From Xanthomonas maliensis (GTDB lineage Bacteria > Pseudomonadota > Gammaproteobacteria > Xanthomonadales > Xanthomonadaceae): DNA of 64,000 nucleotides. Of this stretch, positions 39,413-48,716 are shown in pieces. Below the pieces are notes generated by a model. It had not been told where the DNA came from. It saw only the letters and a program-made list of their open reading frames with translations, and made no database searches. The position numbers were made by a program, and so were the translations under genes. The stretch covers positions 1-64,000 of the forward strand of contig NZ_NSET01000011.1 of the NCBI RefSeq assembly GCF_009192945.1. Direction: 5' to 3'. Each line of letters opens with the position of its first letter. Positions within the stretch are counted from its first letter, which is position 1.

Positions 39413-41443
39413 TCAGAACGCGAAGCATGCACACCCCAACGCACCCCAGAAACCACGCAAATCCTCGCTGGGAATCGCCTGCTTCGCGGCATGCCGATGC
39501 GCGCCATGCGCGCGACAGTGGTGTCCGTGCGCTGGGAGCATGGCGGCCACTCCGTCGACGCGACCGCCGACGTGATAGCCGCCAAAGCGATTGACCGGCG
39601 ACCAATCCGGCATCGCCGGTGGCAGCGACGGCGCCAGCGCGGCGAAGTCGCCGTCGCCATGCACGATGCGTCCGCCCAGGACGGTCAGCACACTGTTGAT
39701 ATCGGCGATGTCTGCCTCATCGACACGAAAGTAGTCCTGCGAGAGCACGATGAAATCGGCCAGCTGGCCGATGGCCAACGTGCCCTTGCGCTGCTGCTCA
39801 TCGGAGAACCAGGCGCTGCCCTGCGTCCATAGACGCAGCGCGGCCTCGCGGTCCAGCAGGTTGTCCTCGCCATACAGGGCCAGACCGCTGACGGTGCGCC
39901 CGGTCACCAGCCACGACAAGGCCACCCAGGGGTTGTAGCTGGCCACGCGCGTGGCATCGGTGCCGGCACCAACCGGCACGCCGGCTGCCAGCATGCGGCG
40001 GATCGGCGGCGTCTGGCGGGCCGCCTGCACACCATAGCGCTCGACGAAGGCCTCGCCTTGGTACGCCATGCGGTGCTGGACCGCGATCCCACCGCCCAAC
40101 GCGGCGATTCGGTCGATATTGCGGGCGCCGATGGTCTCGGCGTGATCGATGAACCAGTGCAGGCCATCGAAGGGAATCTGCGCGTCGACCCGCTCGTAGA
40201 CGTCGAGGATGCGGGTGATGCTCTCGTCGTAGGTGGCATGGATGCGGAACGGCCAGCGCTTTTCCACCAGCAAACGCACCACCTGCTCCAGGTCCGGCTC
40301 CAGCGTGGCGGGTAGCTCCGGCCGTGGCTCGCTGAACTGCTCGAAGTCGGCTGCCGAGAACACCAGCATTTCGCCGGCACCGTTGTGACGCAGCAGATCG
40401 TCGCCCTGCCCCATCGGCACCCGCTCGGTCCAGCGCCGGAAGTCGTCGACCTCCTGGCCCTTGTTCTGGGTGAACAGGTTGTAGGCGATGCGCACGCTCA
40501 GCTGAGCGTCGGCGTGCAGCTGTTCGATGACCTGGTAGTCCTCAGGATAGTTCTGCAAACCGCCGCCGGCATCGATCACCGAGGTGATGCCCAGGCGATT
40601 GAGTTCGCGCATGAAATGACGGGTGGAATTGCGCTGGTACTCCACCGGCAAGCGTGGGCCCTTGGCCAGGCTGGCATACAGGATCAACGCATTGGGCTTG
40701 GCCAGCAGCAGGCCGGTCGGGTTGCCCAGCTTGTCGCGCACCAACTGCCCACCCGGCGGGTCGGGCGTGTGCTTGTCGTAGCCACAGGCCCGCAGCGCGG
40801 CTTGATTGAGCAGCGCACGGTCGTACAGATGCAACAGGAACACGGGGGTGTCGGGCGCCAACGCATTGAGCTCTGCCAAGGTCGGAAGACGCTTTTCGAC
40901 GAACTGCTGGGCAGTGAATCCACCCACGACACGCACCCATTGCGGTGCTGGCGTGCGTGCGACTTGCGCCTTGAGCAGCGCCATCGCGTCGGCCAGCGAG
41001 CGCAATCCATCCCAGCGCAATTCCAGGTTGTAGTTGAGTCCGCCACGAATCAGATGGGTATGACTGTCGTTGAGTCCAGGCACGACCCGGCGCTGGCCGG
41101 CATCGATGACGCGCGCATCCTTTGCCAGTGCCATGATCTGGGCGTCGTCGCCGACCGCGACGATGCGACCATCGCGCACCGCCAGTGCACTGGCATGCGG
41201 TTGGCGTGGGTCGAGCGTACTGATCCGTGCATTGCGAATGACCAGATCGGCCATCGATGCTGTCCTCTCGGTCGTCATCGCAGACGGAAGTGCGGCCGTG
41301 GCCAAGCCAGTGGCCGCAAGCTGCAGCAGCTGACGGCGACGCCGGGCGTACCGCGCGTGGGTAGTGGCGCGATCAATGTCCGCCTTCCTGGGCGCCGAAC
41401 ATGCGCTTGGCGTACTGGATCCCGAGGCCGTAGCCGCCGGCAT
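39413..41443 (-). CDS. amidohydrolase (YtcJ-like), probably Tat-exported; start uncertain
   Basis: An amidohydrolase-fold metal hydrolase with the N-terminal NDSHTHL metal motif, downstream metal and base residues in HWFIDHAETIG and GTDATR, and the C-terminal GQLADFIVLSQDYF of the family. Four starts are possible: ATG 41443 (overlaps the upstream gene), ATT 41377 with AGGAAGG before it, ATG 41278 and ATG 41254 (GAGAGG before it). Only the first two keep the segment RRRRQLLQLAATGLATAALP, a good twin-arginine signal. Core enzyme begins MADLVIRNARISTLDP. The C-terminal ~40 residues are His/Ala/Gly-rich (GHHCRAHGAHRHAAK), which may bind metal. Follows the isochorismatase gene in an operon. Confidence 0.82.
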   Translation of the reverse strand: MPAATASGSSTPSACSAPRKADIDRATTHARYARRRRQLLQLAATGLATAALPSAMTTERTASMADLVIRNARISTLDPRQPHASALAVRDGRIVAVGDDAQIMALAKDARVIDAGQRRVVPGLNDSHTHLIRGGLNYNLELRWDGLRSLADAMALLKAQVARTPAPQWVRVVGGFTAQQFVEKRLPTLAELNALAPDTPVFLLHLYDRALLNQAALRACGYDKHTPDPPGGQLVRDKLGNPTGLLLAKPNALILYASLAKGPRLPVEYQRNSTRHFMRELNRLGITSVIDAGGGLQNYPEDYQVIEQLHADAQLSVRIAYNLFTQNKGQEVDDFRRWTERVPMGQGDDLLRHNGAGEMLVFSAADFEQFSEPRPELPATLEPDLEQVVRLLVEKRWPFRIHATYDESITRILDVYERVDAQIPFDGLHWFIDHAETIGARNIDRIAALGGGIAVQHRMAYQGEAFVERYGVQAARQTPPIRRMLAAGVPVGAGTDATRVASYNPWVALSWLVTGRTVSGLALYGEDNLLDREAALRLWTQGSAWFSDEQQRKGTLAIGQLADFIVLSQDYFRVDEADIADINSVLTVLGGRIVHGDGDFAALAPSLPPAMPDWSPVNRFGGYHVGGRVDGVAAMLPAHGHHCRAHGAHRHAAKQAIPSEDLRGFWGALGCACFAF

Positions 41444-42029
41444 GCGCGCGTGCGATGCCGGTGGTCAGCGCGTAGGTCTCCGACCGCGCCCAGTCGCGTT
41501 GCAATTCCAGCAGGTATTGCAGGCTGGTGATCGGCACGGCCCCTGCCTGCACCATCCGGGTCACCGCACGCTCATGGGCCTCTTCGCTGACATCGCCGCA
41601 GGCATCGGTGACCACGTAGACCTCGAACCCTTGCGCGATGGCCGACAACGCCGGGCCGACGATGCACACACTGGTCCACAACCCTGCAAGTACAAGCCGC
41701 TGCTTGCCGATGGCATTGATCCGCGCGATCACCGCCGCGTCTTCCCAGGCATTCATGCTGGTGCGGTCGTACACCGTTTCGTTGGCGAGAATGTCCGCCA
41801 GCTCGGGAAACAGGGGACCGGAAAACGACGCCTCCGCCACCGTGGTCACCAGCACCGGCAGCTGGAAGCCGCTGGCTGCCTTGGCGATCAGTGCGACATT
41901 GTTGCGCAATGCCGAAATATCGCTGCTGTGGGTGGCAAAAGCCATCTGCGATTGGTGGTCGATCAGGATCAGTGCGTGATCGTCGGGCGACAACAAGCGA
42001 TTGCCGGGCACTGCGGTGGCGGTGCTCAT
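41373..42029 (-). CDS. isochorismatase-family cysteine hydrolase (YcaC-like)
   Basis: A 218-residue protein with catalytic Asp24 in ALILIDHQ, a Lys-bearing region and Cys122 in LAGLWTSVCIVG. YcaC-like and related enzymes cleave amide or isochorismate-type bonds, or have unknown substrates. It lies between an AraC-type regulator (four-base overlap upstream) and an amidohydrolase downstream, so the three form one operon. Confidence 0.88.
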   Translation of the reverse strand: MSTATAVPGNRLLSPDDHALILIDHQSQMAFATHSSDISALRNNVALIAKAASGFQLPVLVTTVAEASFSGPLFPELADILANETVYDRTSMNAWEDAAVIARINAIGKQRLVLAGLWTSVCIVGPALSAIAQGFEVYVVTDACGDVSEEAHERAVTRMVQAGAVPITSLQYLLELQRDWARSETYALTTGIARAHAGGYGLGIQYAKRMFGAQEGGH

Positions 42030-42466
42030 GGGTGGCGCTCCTGGAGTGGCAAAAAGACGGGATTTCCTGTTGGCGCGTGCCCCGCCTGAGCGGCGAAACG
42101 TGCCGGCGTACAGCCGGTGGCATGACGGAAGCTGCGGACGAAATGGCTCTGGTCGAAGAAGCACAGGTCGCAGGCGATCTGGCTGATGCTGTGGCGCCCT
42201 TCGCGCAACAGCGCCTGTGCGCGGGCGATGCGACGGCGACGCAGATAATCCATCGGACTGATGCCAACCAACGCGCGAAACACACGAGCGAAATGGAACC
42301 GACTCATGCAGGCGACTGCGGCGAGCTCGCCAGCACTGATGGGCTCGCACAGATGCGCTTCGATGTGGCGCATGGCGCGCGCCACCCCGCGGGCACGCGA
42401 GGCAGCACTGCGGGATGTGACATCGATGCCGGCGATCTCGCATGCGGCGGCAGGGGCAAGAGCCAT
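42026..42466 (-). CDS. AraC-family regulator, DNA-binding domain only
   Basis: A 146-residue protein of two helix-turn-helix motifs (about 35-125: AGELAAVACMSRFHFARVFRALV and ISQIACDLCFFDQSHFVRSFRHATG) with only ~28 preceding residues and no ligand-binding domain. First gene of the operon with the isochorismatase and amidohydrolase; likely regulates it, together with a sensory partner or by DNA-only control like SoxS. Stop overlaps the next start by four bases. Confidence 0.9.
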   Translation of the reverse strand: MALAPAAACEIAGIDVTSRSAASRARGVARAMRHIEAHLCEPISAGELAAVACMSRFHFARVFRALVGISPMDYLRRRRIARAQALLREGRHSISQIACDLCFFDQSHFVRSFRHATGCTPARFAAQAGHAPTGNPVFLPLQERHP

Positions 42467-42843
42467 GGGCGTCTCCGGAAGATGACAAGCATGGTGACGC
42501 CAGCATCGACAGCGCCCTACCCCGGATGGTGAGAGTCGCCGCTCCCTCTTTGGAGGTAGCGCAGCCGCCCACGCGTGCGCCAGCGACTATCCGCCGTCGG
42601 CCCCGCCGCAACATTGCGCAACAACGCGACACCGCATTGTCGGACTGCAGTCGATACAGCGCTGCGCATCACGCGCCAGCACTGCCCAACGCGATGCCCA
42701 CGCATTGAACGGAGCGCCGCCAACATCGCGTCGGTGCGCGCGCAATCGCCGCGAGCTCGCCCTCTCCTAACCGAGCCGGACCGCCATGTCCTCCCCCGAA
42801 AGAGGCGGTGGTGATTCCCCCGGCTTGATCGGACAATGCCGCG
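42467..42843. other. divergent intergenic region, no gene seen
   Basis: Between the AraC-type gene and the beta-propeller kinase gene. It must carry promoters for both, but no clear -10/-35 pair, hairpin or gene stands out in this GC-rich stretch. Confidence 0.4.
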
Positions 42844-45800
42844 ATGCCGCATGCATCCCTCGCCCGCTCAGCCAGCTTCCTGCCCACGCGCACCGCATGC
42901 TGGGCGTGGCTGGTGCTGGGACTGGCGTGGCTGCCGATCGGCCTGGCCGCGGCGGCAACCACCGGGATCGCGAGCACCCGCGAGGGCCTGCTGACGTTCC
43001 ATCCCAGCGCCTGGAGCACCGAACGCGGCGCGCCTGCCGATATCTGGGACATGGCGCAGGCCCGCAGTGGTCCGCTATGGCTGGCCACTGGCTTCGGTTT
43101 GTTCCAGTTCGACGGCGAACGCTTTGCGCGCCTGCCGCCGCCAGCTGGCCAAGCCTATGCCTCGCACAATATGACCGCGCTGCGGCTGCTGGAGAATGGC
43201 GCGTGGATCGGCTACTTCAGTGCCGGCATCGACCGGCTCGCGGATGGACGGCTCACCCATTACGCCGCCGGCAAGGACATTCCTCCCGGCATGGTGTTCC
43301 GGCTCGAATACGACGCCAGCGGGCGACTGTGGGCCGCCATCGACGGTGGATTGTGCTGGTTCGATGGCCTGCGCTGGCGGCAAGCGGGCGCCGATTGGGG
43401 CTATCTGGCCGCAAGCGCGCAATGGTTGCTGCGTGATCGCCGCGGCACGCTGTGGGTCAGCGACGGCCAGCAACTGCTGTCCCTGCCTGCCGGCGGCACG
43501 CGCTTCGTGCCCAGCGGCCAGCGGGTCGGCCAATTCACCACCCTGGCCGAAAGCCCGGACGGGCGGATCTGGGTCGCCGATCCAACCCGTGGCCTGTTTC
43601 CGCTGACCGCCGCCGATGGCGCGCTCATGCCTGCCGCTGCACGCGTGCAGCCACGCTTCGCTGGACTGTCTGCGCGCCGTATCCAGTTCAGTCGCGATGG
43701 TGCCTTGTGGGGAAGCGACTATGCGCCGGGTGGGGTGTTCCGCATTGCCCAGCCGCAGGACGCGTCACCCGTGCTGGAGCACGTGGGGACTGCGCAGGGC
43801 CTGACCTCGGCGGTGGCTGGGCCACTGCTGGAAGACCGCGAAGGCAACTTCTGGGCCGGCACCAACCTCGGCCTGAACCGGTTCCGTCATCGCGCCCTGC
43901 TGCCATTGGCCGCCTTGCTGTCCGGACACACTGCCGCAGTGGCCGTATTCACCAGCAATGGGCCTCAAGCATCGGCGCCGCTGCTGGCCGCACTGCGCGA
44001 CGGCCGCCTGCTGGCGTTGTCGCGACGACGCATCGAGCGCCTGCAGCGCGATGCCGATCCCGCCGCGTTGGCGCTGCCTGACGACTTCGATGGCTGGGCG
44101 CTCGGCCCGCACGACTTGCTGCGGATACGTCACGGCCACGCCCAGCCAGTGGACTTGCCAGCGAGCGTGGACGCCGGCCAGGTGCGCGCCCTGCTGGTCG
44201 ATGACGCGGCCGGCACGCTCGTGTGTCCGGATGCACGCGGACCGTTTCGGCTGGTCGGCAGTACCTGGCAGCCGATTGCTGGCCTGCAGGAGCGCGCCTG
44301 CTCGGTGCTGGCACGCGGCAGCGATGGCCGCCTGTGGGTCGGCGACGTCACCGGCGAGTTACGCGTGCAGCAAGCACAGCAACTGCGCCGCTATGGGCTC
44401 ACCGACGGACTGGCGGTGGGACCGCTGACCGCGCTCTGGAGCGGCCCCGAGCTGACCGTGGCAGCCGGCGAATCGGGCCTGGCGGTGTTGACTGCCGACG
44501 ACCGCTTCCATGACGTGCCCGACCAGCCCAGCCCGGTATTGCAGGGAATCACCGGCATCGTGCGCGATCGGCGCGGCGACCTCTGGCTCAACGGCAATCG
44601 CGGCGTGGTGCAATTGTCCGAATCCGCGCTGCGGGACAGCGTGCGCAGTGGGCTACCGGCACCGACGCTACGGCTATACGACACGCTCGACGGCTTGCCC
44701 GGCATCGCCCAGCAGGCGATGCCGGTGCCCAGTGCGGTGGCGGCTGCCGATGGCCTGCTGTGGTTCACCGGCAACCAGGGGCTGGCCTGGCTGGATCCGG
44801 CGCAGACCTACCGCAATCCCAGCGCACCGCGGGTCAGCATTCGCGACGTGGTCGCCAACGACCGTCCGTATGCGCCGCAAGCGCCGTTGCAGCTGCCGCA
44901 GTGGACCGACCGCCTGCGGGTGGCTTACGAAGCGACCAGCCTGACCCGCCCGGAGCGCGTCCGCTTCCGCTATCGGTTGGAAGGCGTGGAGAGCCAGTGG
45001 CAGGACGCCGGCAATCGCACCGAAGCCTTCTATGCCAACCTCGGGCCGGGCCGCTATCGATTCCATGTCGCGGCCGCCAACAGCGATGATGTCTGGGGCG
45101 AGGAGCAGACGCTGGACATGGTGATCGCCCCGGCTTTCGTGCAGACCTGGCAATTCCAAGTGTGCTGTGTGTTGGCGGGCCTGGCCGCGCTGGCCAGCGT
45201 CTGGCAACTGCGCACGCGCCGGATCGCTGCACGCCTGCGCGCTCGGTTGGAAGAGCGCTACCGTGAACGCGAACGCATCGCGCGCGAATTGCACGACACC
45301 TTGTTGCAAGGCACCCAGGGCCTGATCCTGCGCGTGCATTCCACCAGTCGTTCCTTGCCGCCGGAAGACCCACGCCGAGTGGAGCTGGAGCGCACCGTGG
45401 AGCTGGCCGAACGCGCGCTGGAGGAAGGACGCGATCGCGTCAGCGGACTGCGCGACAGCCAGACCGTGCGCAGCGATCTGGGACTGGCGCTGCAGCAGGC
45501 GCGTACCGCGCAGGGCACGATCACCGCGGCACAGCTGCTGCTGCAGCAACACGGGCAACGGCGACCGCTACGCCCTCTGGTCGCCGACGAGCTGTTCCAA
45601 CTGGGCCGCGAAGCGCTCGCCAATGCCGATCGCCATGCCCGCGCCAGCACGATCGTGCTGGAACTGCGTTACGGTTCACGTGACTTCATGCTGCGCATCC
45701 GTGACGATGGCAGCGGGTTGGCGCCGGATGTCTTGCACGGCCGCGCCCGTACCGGCCATTGGGGACTGACCGGCATGCAGGAACGCGCGCAGCGCATCGG

Positions 45801-45945
45801 TGCGCGCATGCAGCTGTGGTCGCGACCGGGCAGCGGCACCGAGATCCAGGTCGTGGTTCCAGCACGCTCGGCCTACGCACGACGGCCCCGTCGGCGGTGG
45901 TGGTGGCCTTTCCAGCAAGCATCCAGGGAGCATTGCGATGAGTGA
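42844..45945 (+). CDS. two-component sensor kinase with periplasmic beta-propeller (Reg_prop/Y_Y_Y) domain
   Basis: A 1033-residue membrane kinase. A signal segment (about 15-38) leads to a large periplasmic part built of repeated propeller blades (recurring ...GxxLWxATxxGLxxFDG... type units, e.g. SGPLWLATGFGLFQFDGERF), then a Y_Y_Y-like domain (about 675-755), one membrane helix (about 768-785), a HisKA_3 domain with His817 in RELHDTLLQGTQG and an HATPase domain (FQLGREALANADRHA, DDGSGL, GHWGLTGM). Pairs by 8-base overlap with the downstream NarL/FixJ regulator. The cue is unknown; relatives sense polysaccharide fragments. Confidence 0.92.
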   Translation: MPHASLARSASFLPTRTACWAWLVLGLAWLPIGLAAAATTGIASTREGLLTFHPSAWSTERGAPADIWDMAQARSGPLWLATGFGLFQFDGERFARLPPPAGQAYASHNMTALRLLENGAWIGYFSAGIDRLADGRLTHYAAGKDIPPGMVFRLEYDASGRLWAAIDGGLCWFDGLRWRQAGADWGYLAASAQWLLRDRRGTLWVSDGQQLLSLPAGGTRFVPSGQRVGQFTTLAESPDGRIWVADPTRGLFPLTAADGALMPAAARVQPRFAGLSARRIQFSRDGALWGSDYAPGGVFRIAQPQDASPVLEHVGTAQGLTSAVAGPLLEDREGNFWAGTNLGLNRFRHRALLPLAALLSGHTAAVAVFTSNGPQASAPLLAALRDGRLLALSRRRIERLQRDADPAALALPDDFDGWALGPHDLLRIRHGHAQPVDLPASVDAGQVRALLVDDAAGTLVCPDARGPFRLVGSTWQPIAGLQERACSVLARGSDGRLWVGDVTGELRVQQAQQLRRYGLTDGLAVGPLTALWSGPELTVAAGESGLAVLTADDRFHDVPDQPSPVLQGITGIVRDRRGDLWLNGNRGVVQLSESALRDSVRSGLPAPTLRLYDTLDGLPGIAQQAMPVPSAVAAADGLLWFTGNQGLAWLDPAQTYRNPSAPRVSIRDVVANDRPYAPQAPLQLPQWTDRLRVAYEATSLTRPERVRFRYRLEGVESQWQDAGNRTEAFYANLGPGRYRFHVAAANSDDVWGEEQTLDMVIAPAFVQTWQFQVCCVLAGLAALASVWQLRTRRIAARLRARLEERYRERERIARELHDTLLQGTQGLILRVHSTSRSLPPEDPRRVELERTVELAERALEEGRDRVSGLRDSQTVRSDLGLALQQARTAQGTITAAQLLLQQHGQRRPLRPLVADELFQLGREALANADRHARASTIVLELRYGSRDFMLRIRDDGSGLAPDVLHGRARTGHWGLTGMQERAQRIGARMQLWSRPGSGTEIQVVVPARSAYARRPRRRWWWPFQQASREHCDE

Positions 45946-46579
45946 ACCGACGCGCGTAACCCAGGTGCTGGTGGTGGACGACCACCCCCTGCTGCGCGAT
46001 GGCTTAAGTGCGATGCTCGCCGCCGAGCACGACATGCGCGTGGTCGGCGAGGCCGAAGACGGCGAACAGGCGGTGGTCCGTTACGCCACGCTGCGCCCGG
46101 ACATCGTACTGATGGATCTGCAGATGCCGCGCGTGGATGGTGTCGAGGCGATCCAGCGCATCCGCCAGGTCGACGCCGCCGCCAAGGTCATCGTGCTGAC
46201 GACCTATACCGGCGATGTGCGCGCAGTGCGTGCGCTGCAAGCCGGCGCCTGCGGCTATCTGCTCAAGAGTGCGCTGCGACGCGAACTGGTCGACACCATT
46301 CGCGACGTCGGTCGCGGCCAGCGTCGCCATGTCCCGTCTGCGGTGGCGGAAAACATCGCCGCCCATGTGCTCGACGATGCGTTATCGGCACGCGAGACCG
46401 AAGTGCTCGCGCTGGTCGCCGACGGCCGCTCCAATAAGCAGGTCGGCCATGCACTCGCAATCTCCGAGGAAACAGTGAAGGCGCACATGAAAAACATCCT
46501 TGCCAAACTGGCAGCCCGCGATCGCACGCACGCGGTCACCGTCGCGCTGCGGCGTGGAATCCTGTCGTTGGATACCTGA
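45938..46579 (+). CDS. NarL/FixJ-family response regulator
   Basis: A 213-residue regulator: receiver domain (phospho-acceptor Asp60 in DIVLMDLQMP) and C-terminal LuxR-type helix-turn-helix (about 148-205, LSARETEVLALVADGRSNKQVG). ATG 45938 overlaps the kinase stop by eight bases, so the pair is coupled. The longer frame from 45800 lies inside the kinase gene and is not needed. It is the cognate regulator of the upstream kinase. Confidence 0.94.
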   Translation: MSEPTRVTQVLVVDDHPLLRDGLSAMLAAEHDMRVVGEAEDGEQAVVRYATLRPDIVLMDLQMPRVDGVEAIQRIRQVDAAAKVIVLTTYTGDVRAVRALQAGACGYLLKSALRRELVDTIRDVGRGQRRHVPSAVAENIAAHVLDDALSARETEVLALVADGRSNKQVGHALAISEETVKAHMKNILAKLAARDRTHAVTVALRRGILSLDT

Positions 46580-46853
46580 GCCGACGAACGGTCGCAACGC
46601 GACAGCCTCCATAGCTGACAAGGCAAAACGGCGTGTTGGCTCGCTCCATGCGGGAGCGAATGTTGAATCAACGCGCACGCAAAAGCGAGAAGCGCATCGC
46701 AAAATCGATCGGCTTGCGCTATCTTATGCATGAGTTGCGGCTGGGGAGCCGCTTCAGCATGGCTTTCATCAGCCGCTAATCATCTCGTTAATCAGCCCAC
46801 TGCGCTGCGAGCGCAGTGTTGTACTTTTTCTTAATGCGTTCAGGGGGAATGCA

Positions 46854-48008
46854 ATGCTTCGTCACTCTTTGCGGGTGCGCCTGCTGCTGCCGGTATTGGC
46901 CTTGGGGCTGATCGTGATGTCGGGACTAACTGTGTCCCTGGCTGTTACCGAAGCGAAACGGATCGAGTCTGAAACCGAAGCGTCCATCCGACGTACCTCG
47001 GTTCTAACCCAGACCATGTTCTCGGTGACCCGCGAGATGCTGCTCGATCGCGTCGACGCCTCCATGCGCAATCTGCGCAAGCAAGTCGATGAGCTAGGCC
47101 CGGCCAGTCAAGGGAGCCAAGTCCGCGTCGGGCGCCGCACTGCCAACGACATCCTGCTGGGTCAGAAGTCGCAGGCCAACACGTTCGGCTTGGTCGACGC
47201 CGCCACTTCCAGCTTGGTCGACGACGGCGCTTCCATCAGTAAGCAGGGCAACGCAACGATTTTTTCTCGTGTCGGCGACGACTTCGTTCGTATATCCACC
47301 AACATCACTAATGCCGACGGCAGTCGCGCCGTCGGCACCGTGCTCGATCCGAACGGCAAGGCCGCTGGCAAGCTGCGCAATGGAGAGAGCTTCTATGGTG
47401 TGCTCGATGTTCTCGGCAACCCATATGTTACTCGCTACGAACCGATCTTTGCCGACAACGACAAACGCGTCATCGGTGCTTTGGCTATCGCCTACAAGGC
47501 CGATACGCCTGAGCTGGCGACCGTGATCGGCAGCCGTACCATGCTCTCGTCTGGCTTCGTCGCGGTGTTGGACAGCAAGAATAAATTGCGCTTCCAGTCG
47601 ACCACTGGTTCCACCACCGATAGCGCCACCATCGAGCGAGTCGTCAAGGAGAGCCCGGAAGACTGGGTGGTGGTTAAAGAGGAGATACGCAATTGGGGCT
47701 TCACCTTGGCATCGGCCTATCCCAAGAGCGACATCAACACCTTGATCTTGCATCAATCCTTGTGGATTGCCGGCATCGGCTTGCTCGTCTGCGCAATCAT
47801 GGTCGGCGTGCAGTCCGCGCTGATTTGGAACCGCGTGTTGCGCCCGATCCAGAACCTCACCGCCGTGGCGGAAGAACTCAGCATGGGCAAATGGAATCAC
47901 ACCATCGCCGAGGTCAACCTCAAGGACGAGATCGGCACTCTGGCAAGGGCGATTTCGCGCTTGTCCAACAGCGTGCGCCTGGCGATGGAGCGGCTCAGCA
48001 AACGCTGA
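46854..48008 (+). CDS. Cache-HAMP membrane sensor lacking a signalling domain
   Basis: A 384-residue protein shaped like the front half of a chemoreceptor. TM1 spans about 8-30, a dCACHE-type periplasmic domain covers about 31-295 (features FYGVLDVLGNPYVTRYEPIF and IGALAIAYKADTP), TM2 covers about 300-322, and a HAMP domain fills about 322-378 (RVLRPIQNLTAVAEELSMGKWN, EIGTLARAISRL). It stops soon after HAMP: no methyl-accepting, kinase, cyclase or GGDEF domain follows. The next gene, 42 bases on, is a soluble DUF4388-like protein, a likely partner for output. Confidence 0.85.
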   Translation: MLRHSLRVRLLLPVLALGLIVMSGLTVSLAVTEAKRIESETEASIRRTSVLTQTMFSVTREMLLDRVDASMRNLRKQVDELGPASQGSQVRVGRRTANDILLGQKSQANTFGLVDAATSSLVDDGASISKQGNATIFSRVGDDFVRISTNITNADGSRAVGTVLDPNGKAAGKLRNGESFYGVLDVLGNPYVTRYEPIFADNDKRVIGALAIAYKADTPELATVIGSRTMLSSGFVAVLDSKNKLRFQSTTGSTTDSATIERVVKESPEDWVVVKEEIRNWGFTLASAYPKSDINTLILHQSLWIAGIGLLVCAIMVGVQSALIWNRVLRPIQNLTAVAEELSMGKWNHTIAEVNLKDEIGTLARAISRLSNSVRLAMERLSKR

Positions 48009-48050
48009 GCCAGCCCTTCCCATCCGAACGAATGAGGCAAGGAAGACCGC

Positions 48051-48668
48051 ATGTCCAATGAATTCCCTCCGCTGATCGAGGTCCTGCGCGAACTCAGGGC
48101 GCTGGCGCTGAAAAAGGCGTCCGGCTTCCTGTTCATCGTCACCGAGGAAAACCACTCCTGCATCGTCAGGCTGCACGCCGGCCAGATCGAGGAGGTGGTG
48201 TTTCGCTTGCTGCGCAACGACGAAGCGGTGCAGCGCCTGACCATGGTCGCCGCTGCCAAGAGTCGCTTCCAGGCCGACCCCGGCGCAGGGCTGGGCAAGC
48301 CCTCCCTGTTGAGCGAAGATTCCCGCCAATGGCTGATGGGCGGGTTTGAACAGGATCTGGGCGGAGCGCCCGCCGCGCCGCGCGTCCCGACGCCAGCGGT
48401 CACACCCACGCCAACGCCGTCTGCACCAGCAGCGGCGCCGTCCACCGCCGGCCATAGTGCCGGCCCGGACGAGCGCACGCGCGATGCGCTGGAGAAAGTC
48501 GCGTTGAATTATCTCGGTCCCATCGCCGGCATGCTCTGCGATGAAGCCTGGGAGACCAGCAGCGATCCGGAACAGGTGATCAGCCAGCTGGCAGCCAATC
48601 TGGCCACGCCGCAGGAATCGCAGCGCTTCCAGACCGATGCGCGTGCGGCGCTGGCCAAGCTGCGCTGA
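48051..48668 (+). CDS. DUF4388-like two-domain soluble protein, partner of the Cache-HAMP sensor
   Basis: A 205-residue protein. The N-terminal domain (about 5-100) resembles DUF4388/PatA N-terminal domains: ALKKASGFLFIVTEENHSCIVRLHAGQIEEVVF. A Pro/Ala/Thr linker (about 105-137) joins a C-terminal helical domain (about 138-205) starting RTRDALEKVALNYLGPIAGML. It lacks catalytic motifs. Adjacent to and in the same direction as the Cache-HAMP gene, so it may receive its HAMP signal. A hairpin follows its stop codon. Confidence 0.75.
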   Translation: MSNEFPPLIEVLRELRALALKKASGFLFIVTEENHSCIVRLHAGQIEEVVFRLLRNDEAVQRLTMVAAAKSRFQADPGAGLGKPSLLSEDSRQWLMGGFEQDLGGAPAAPRVPTPAVTPTPTPSAPAAAPSTAGHSAGPDERTRDALEKVALNYLGPIAGMLCDEAWETSSDPEQVISQLAANLATPQESQRFQTDARAALAKLR

Positions 48669-48716
48669 CCCTGGCAACCGTTTCGGCCTGCGCCTTACTG
48701 GCGCAGTGGCCAGGGT
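48668..48716 (+). terminator. large hairpin after the DUF4388-like gene
   Basis: Nested stems: ACCCTGGC (48668-48675) with GCCAGGGT (48709-48716), and CTGCGCC (48688-48694) with GGCGCAG (48700-48706). No T-run follows, so it may be factor-dependent or an mRNA 3' end structure. Confidence 0.5.
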
